Assembly (NCBI RefSeq): GCF_052324685.1
Contig: NC_135228.1
Span: 16,157,611-16,221,610, forward strand
Source of the DNA: Brachyhypopomus gauderio
Lineage: Eukaryota; Chordata; Actinopteri; Gymnotiformes; Hypopomidae
Direction: 5' to 3'
DNA length: 64,000 nt
Position 1 is the stretch's first letter. Each line of letters opens with the position of its first letter. A model generated the notes under the pieces. It made no database searches. It was not told the origin of the DNA and saw only the letters and a program-made list of their open reading frames with translations. The position numbers were made by a program, and so were the translations under genes. Positions 61,196 to 64,000 of the stretch are shown here, in pieces.

Positions 61196-62081
61196 AATTA
61201 AATATTTAAAGTAAAGAACCCATCTTTGATTTAATATTCCAAATTAACCTGACTTAGACCCAATTTTCCTGTAGCTGACATTTCTGGCGTCAGGCTCAGA
61301 TATGAACATCTGAAGGAAGAATAGGTTTTGTAGTATAAAGTAGTGGAAGAACATAGATGTGGCATCTGGGACGCTCAATGACACCCAAATATTTAGGCCT
61401 ATGTGTCCGCCAGAGTTCACAATGTCAAGGTCAATATCAGTGTACACGTCATAGGCAGGAAAATTCTGACACACTAGACCTTTCATGGAGATGTGGTGTG
61501 TCCCAGATGCCACACTGCTTTTGTTGTTAGCTTTTCATCACACTACAAGCTGATTTTCATAGTCGGCCACGGCCCTGGAAGTTTATTGAAATTTGTTTGT
61601 CCTGAACAGAAGGCTTAGCCTAAATAAGTTGAGATTCATGAACCAGAGCAATCTAACCTGCAACTGATATATGATGTTTATTTATGTTAGCTTAAGTTCT
61701 GTAGCATTGGAAAAGGAGGAGAGGTACTTCTTTACGACGCATCTTCAATAACACAATTTGGGAAGCAACTTGGGAAGAATAAATAACACAACTTTGAGTA
61801 CTCAAAATGCGACAAGCACAAGAAATAACAGAAGAACGCGTTAGCACGTTAAACGGCGGTCACGTGATGAGCGCTGGGAGGGCTTGTTCAAAGAATCCAG
61901 CAGCATCTCTCTCTTTTGCTCTCGGATTTAATGTGCTGACCTGGTGGTTGGGACCTGTGGGCTTAAATAGAACAGAGGCAACAAGCAACAGGTGCAGGTA
62001 ATGCAAAGGGTGTGTTAGTAGGAAAGAGACTGAGAGTGGGGAAGGTGTGCAGGGCGTGGCTGTGTGTGTGTGTGAGTGTGT

Positions 62082-62132
<51 letters not shown>

Positions 62133-64000
62133 CGGGCGTCTCCGCTGAGTGAAGGGTCGGCTCAACATGATGGGTACCTTTATTCAAAATAAATTCAAAT
62201 GAAAGTTTTATTCAGAATATTACAAGCTTTAATATCCTGTTTATAAATCATATTGCTATGATTATACAGTTCTTGCCAGGCATGCAGTGAGTTAAATCAG
62301 TAAATCTATTTCTCTATGTTTCTTAAAATATGTAAACGAAAACCTCAGCATTGCTCCTGGCATGCTAAAGAGGATTCTGATTGAGAGCAATTAAAATTCA
62401 AGAGCCCTGCACTTTTAGCAGATAAAAAAGACAGAAAAATCATAGACATTAAAAATGTATATAATTAATAACCAAAACAGCACACAAAAAACATTTCCAT
62501 GCAATTAAGTGACTTGTTGAAATGTATAAATTTGTGTTACTGAAAATAGAAAGTTGATAATACTCTTATCAACAATAGTTGTTGACAATATAATTGAGCA
62601 ATAATAAGGAGATTACATAGAATAATTGAGACATAAACAAACTATCACACACAATGTGTTATGGTATTATGACACTTTAGCCTGCATGCAAAATTAGACA
62701 GAAAAAATAGACTTAGCATATATGATCTTTTTTATTTGGATTTATAGAATTTAGGAAGATAATAAGGGGAAATGTTCTGGATTAATAATGTTAAATTTAA
62801 GTTATTTTATGCTTGAATGTACACACACAAAGAGAACTAGGGAGAGAGAGAATGTTCTTGCTGTTAAATATAGTCTGTTTCCCATGTTGCAAATTCAGAA
62901 AGGCTCTCTAGATGGAGCCACTGACAACATTTATTAAACTATGTAGACATTATTTAGAGCTTTACAAAATCCAGTAAATCGGTTATAATGACCAATTTCT
63001 CCCATATAATTTCCTGACTCATTTAAGGTAATGCAAACAACTCTAACATTTTTGCAATTAAAAGCTCTTGCTAGAGAAATTATAGGTAGTGAGAAACAGC
63101 TTTCAAATGTATCCAAGAAACCCAGTGCTTTACATATAGGTGTAGCAGCAGTGTTTTGGACATGCAGGGACAAGACAGTCAAGTACACATCTCATGGAGA
63201 GTTCTCCTACATGGTGACATATCCATAAAACATGCAGTACACTGTGTGTATGAGAACACATGACTTATCTACAGTATTACATATAAACAGTGTGCTCATA
63301 TGAAGGGTTTTCTAATGTACACATTTAGATATATGTGAACTGGAGGAGTAGTTAAATTACAGATATTGGATTACATATATTAACAGGGGATGAAATGGCA
63401 AGGTTTATTTCAGGTGCGCTGGAGAACTGAATGCTGGATTTGCTGAGCCTGAGAGTGAATTGAAATGAGACATCTCAGTAATCAAAACTGGACCAAAAAG
63501 TCCAAACACATGTCATAGATACTTCTGCAGAAGTTGTAGACTGTACTGTTAATCAGACAATATTCTTAGACTTTGAGAAGACCTCAATACTCATTTTTTG
63601 ATCAACAAAAATGATTAATCCACCTCATATTTGTCTGGTGATCTTAAATTATTCCAAATGCAAAATTATTTAAACATCATTGTTGTGACAGCTGCATATA
63701 CGTTTTCCAAAGAGGAGGTAACAGTAATTACTCTGTGTAGAACACATTATATTCCAGTTGCATTGTTTTATATAGTTTCAGAGAATGTTTACTGTGCATT
63801 CACAAAGCCTTCAAAACAAACAAAAGTTCAGTCATTCAATAGTGTTCCAAAGCAACAAAAATTCTATCCTCATGTGTTTATTAAAAATAAATAAAATTAC
63901 TATGAGACAGCATTACACAGCAGTAGGAAGGAAATAGTTACACAAGCATGCGCGCATAGAGACACACACATGGTGATGAATCAAGTTTGATGGGAGATAT
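61196..64000. other. Spacer, no gene recognised
   Basis: AT-rich DNA with a (GT)n microsatellite at about 62060-62130. Short open frames exist on both strands (for example 61244-61513 minus, 62934-63188 minus) but none has a recognisable family, splice framework or repeat structure. It is probably intergenic, or an intron of a gene lying beyond the window. Confidence 0.4.
62060..62130. repeat. (GT)n microsatellite
   Basis: Interrupted then pure GT repeat of about 70 bases. Confidence 0.93.

Noticed and set aside
61244-61513. 89-codon minus frame with an acceptor-like TTCCTTCAG inside
   Set aside because: It looked like a possible exon but I could not match it to any family or find partner exons.
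61960-62060. Sequence resembling ends of fish interspersed elements beside the GT repeat
   Set aside because: Too short and too weak to assign to any element.

Overview
The window is vertebrate nuclear DNA, most likely from a teleost fish. The genes are split into many short exons with GT/AG borders and compact introns. Tc1/mariner, hAT, L2-like LINE and tRNA-derived SINE copies of fish type lie in introns and gaps, with many (AC)n/(GT)n microsatellites. Gene products read like vertebrate proteins along their full length. I assembled the exons by hand from splice signals, reading phase and remembered protein families; no alignment was run.

Layout, left to right. (1) 364-4591, minus: a 14-exon lipoxygenase, ALOXE3-like. 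(2) 5467-5804: two tRNA genes, Glu(CTC) and Trp(CCA). (3) 6369-8923, minus: tpst1, tyrosylprotein sulfotransferase. (4) 11492-14014, minus: crcp (RNA polymerase III subunit RPC9 / CGRP-receptor component). (5) 16165-22819, plus: asl, argininosuccinate lyase, 16 coding exons. (6) 23325-27099, minus: a secreted, probably GPI-anchored carbonic anhydrase of the CA4/CA15 type. (7) 28540-31703, plus: tlcd1. (8) 32622-34596, minus: rpl23a with three intronic box C/D snoRNAs. (9) 35369-39350, plus: rab34, with an intact Tc1 transposon in intron 5. (10) 42035-55717, minus: supt6h, about 36 coding exons. (11) 56857-57951, plus: sdf2. (12) 57952-64000: no host gene recognised, one broken Tc1 copy and one microsatellite.

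Two conserved neighbourhoods meet here. tpst1-crcp-asl matches the human 7q11 cluster. tlcd1-rpl23a-rab34-supt6h-sdf2 matches human 17q11.2 gene by gene, including the supt6h/sdf2 head-to-head pair. The carbonic anhydrase lies at the junction. The genes do not form one pathway; they share ancestry of position. Three divergent pairs (crcp/asl, rpl23a/rab34, supt6h/sdf2) probably have adjacent or shared promoters.

The best observations are: three snoRNAs whose guides match 18S rRNA U116 (twice) and U121; a Tc1 element with an uninterrupted 344-codon transposase and IR/DR ends; a short hAT-type element with a perfect 8-bp target duplication; a carbonic anhydrase with Tyr where the proton-shuttle His64 is expected; and microsatellites that directly form or abut splice sites in two genes. 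I did not find a novel multi-gene system.
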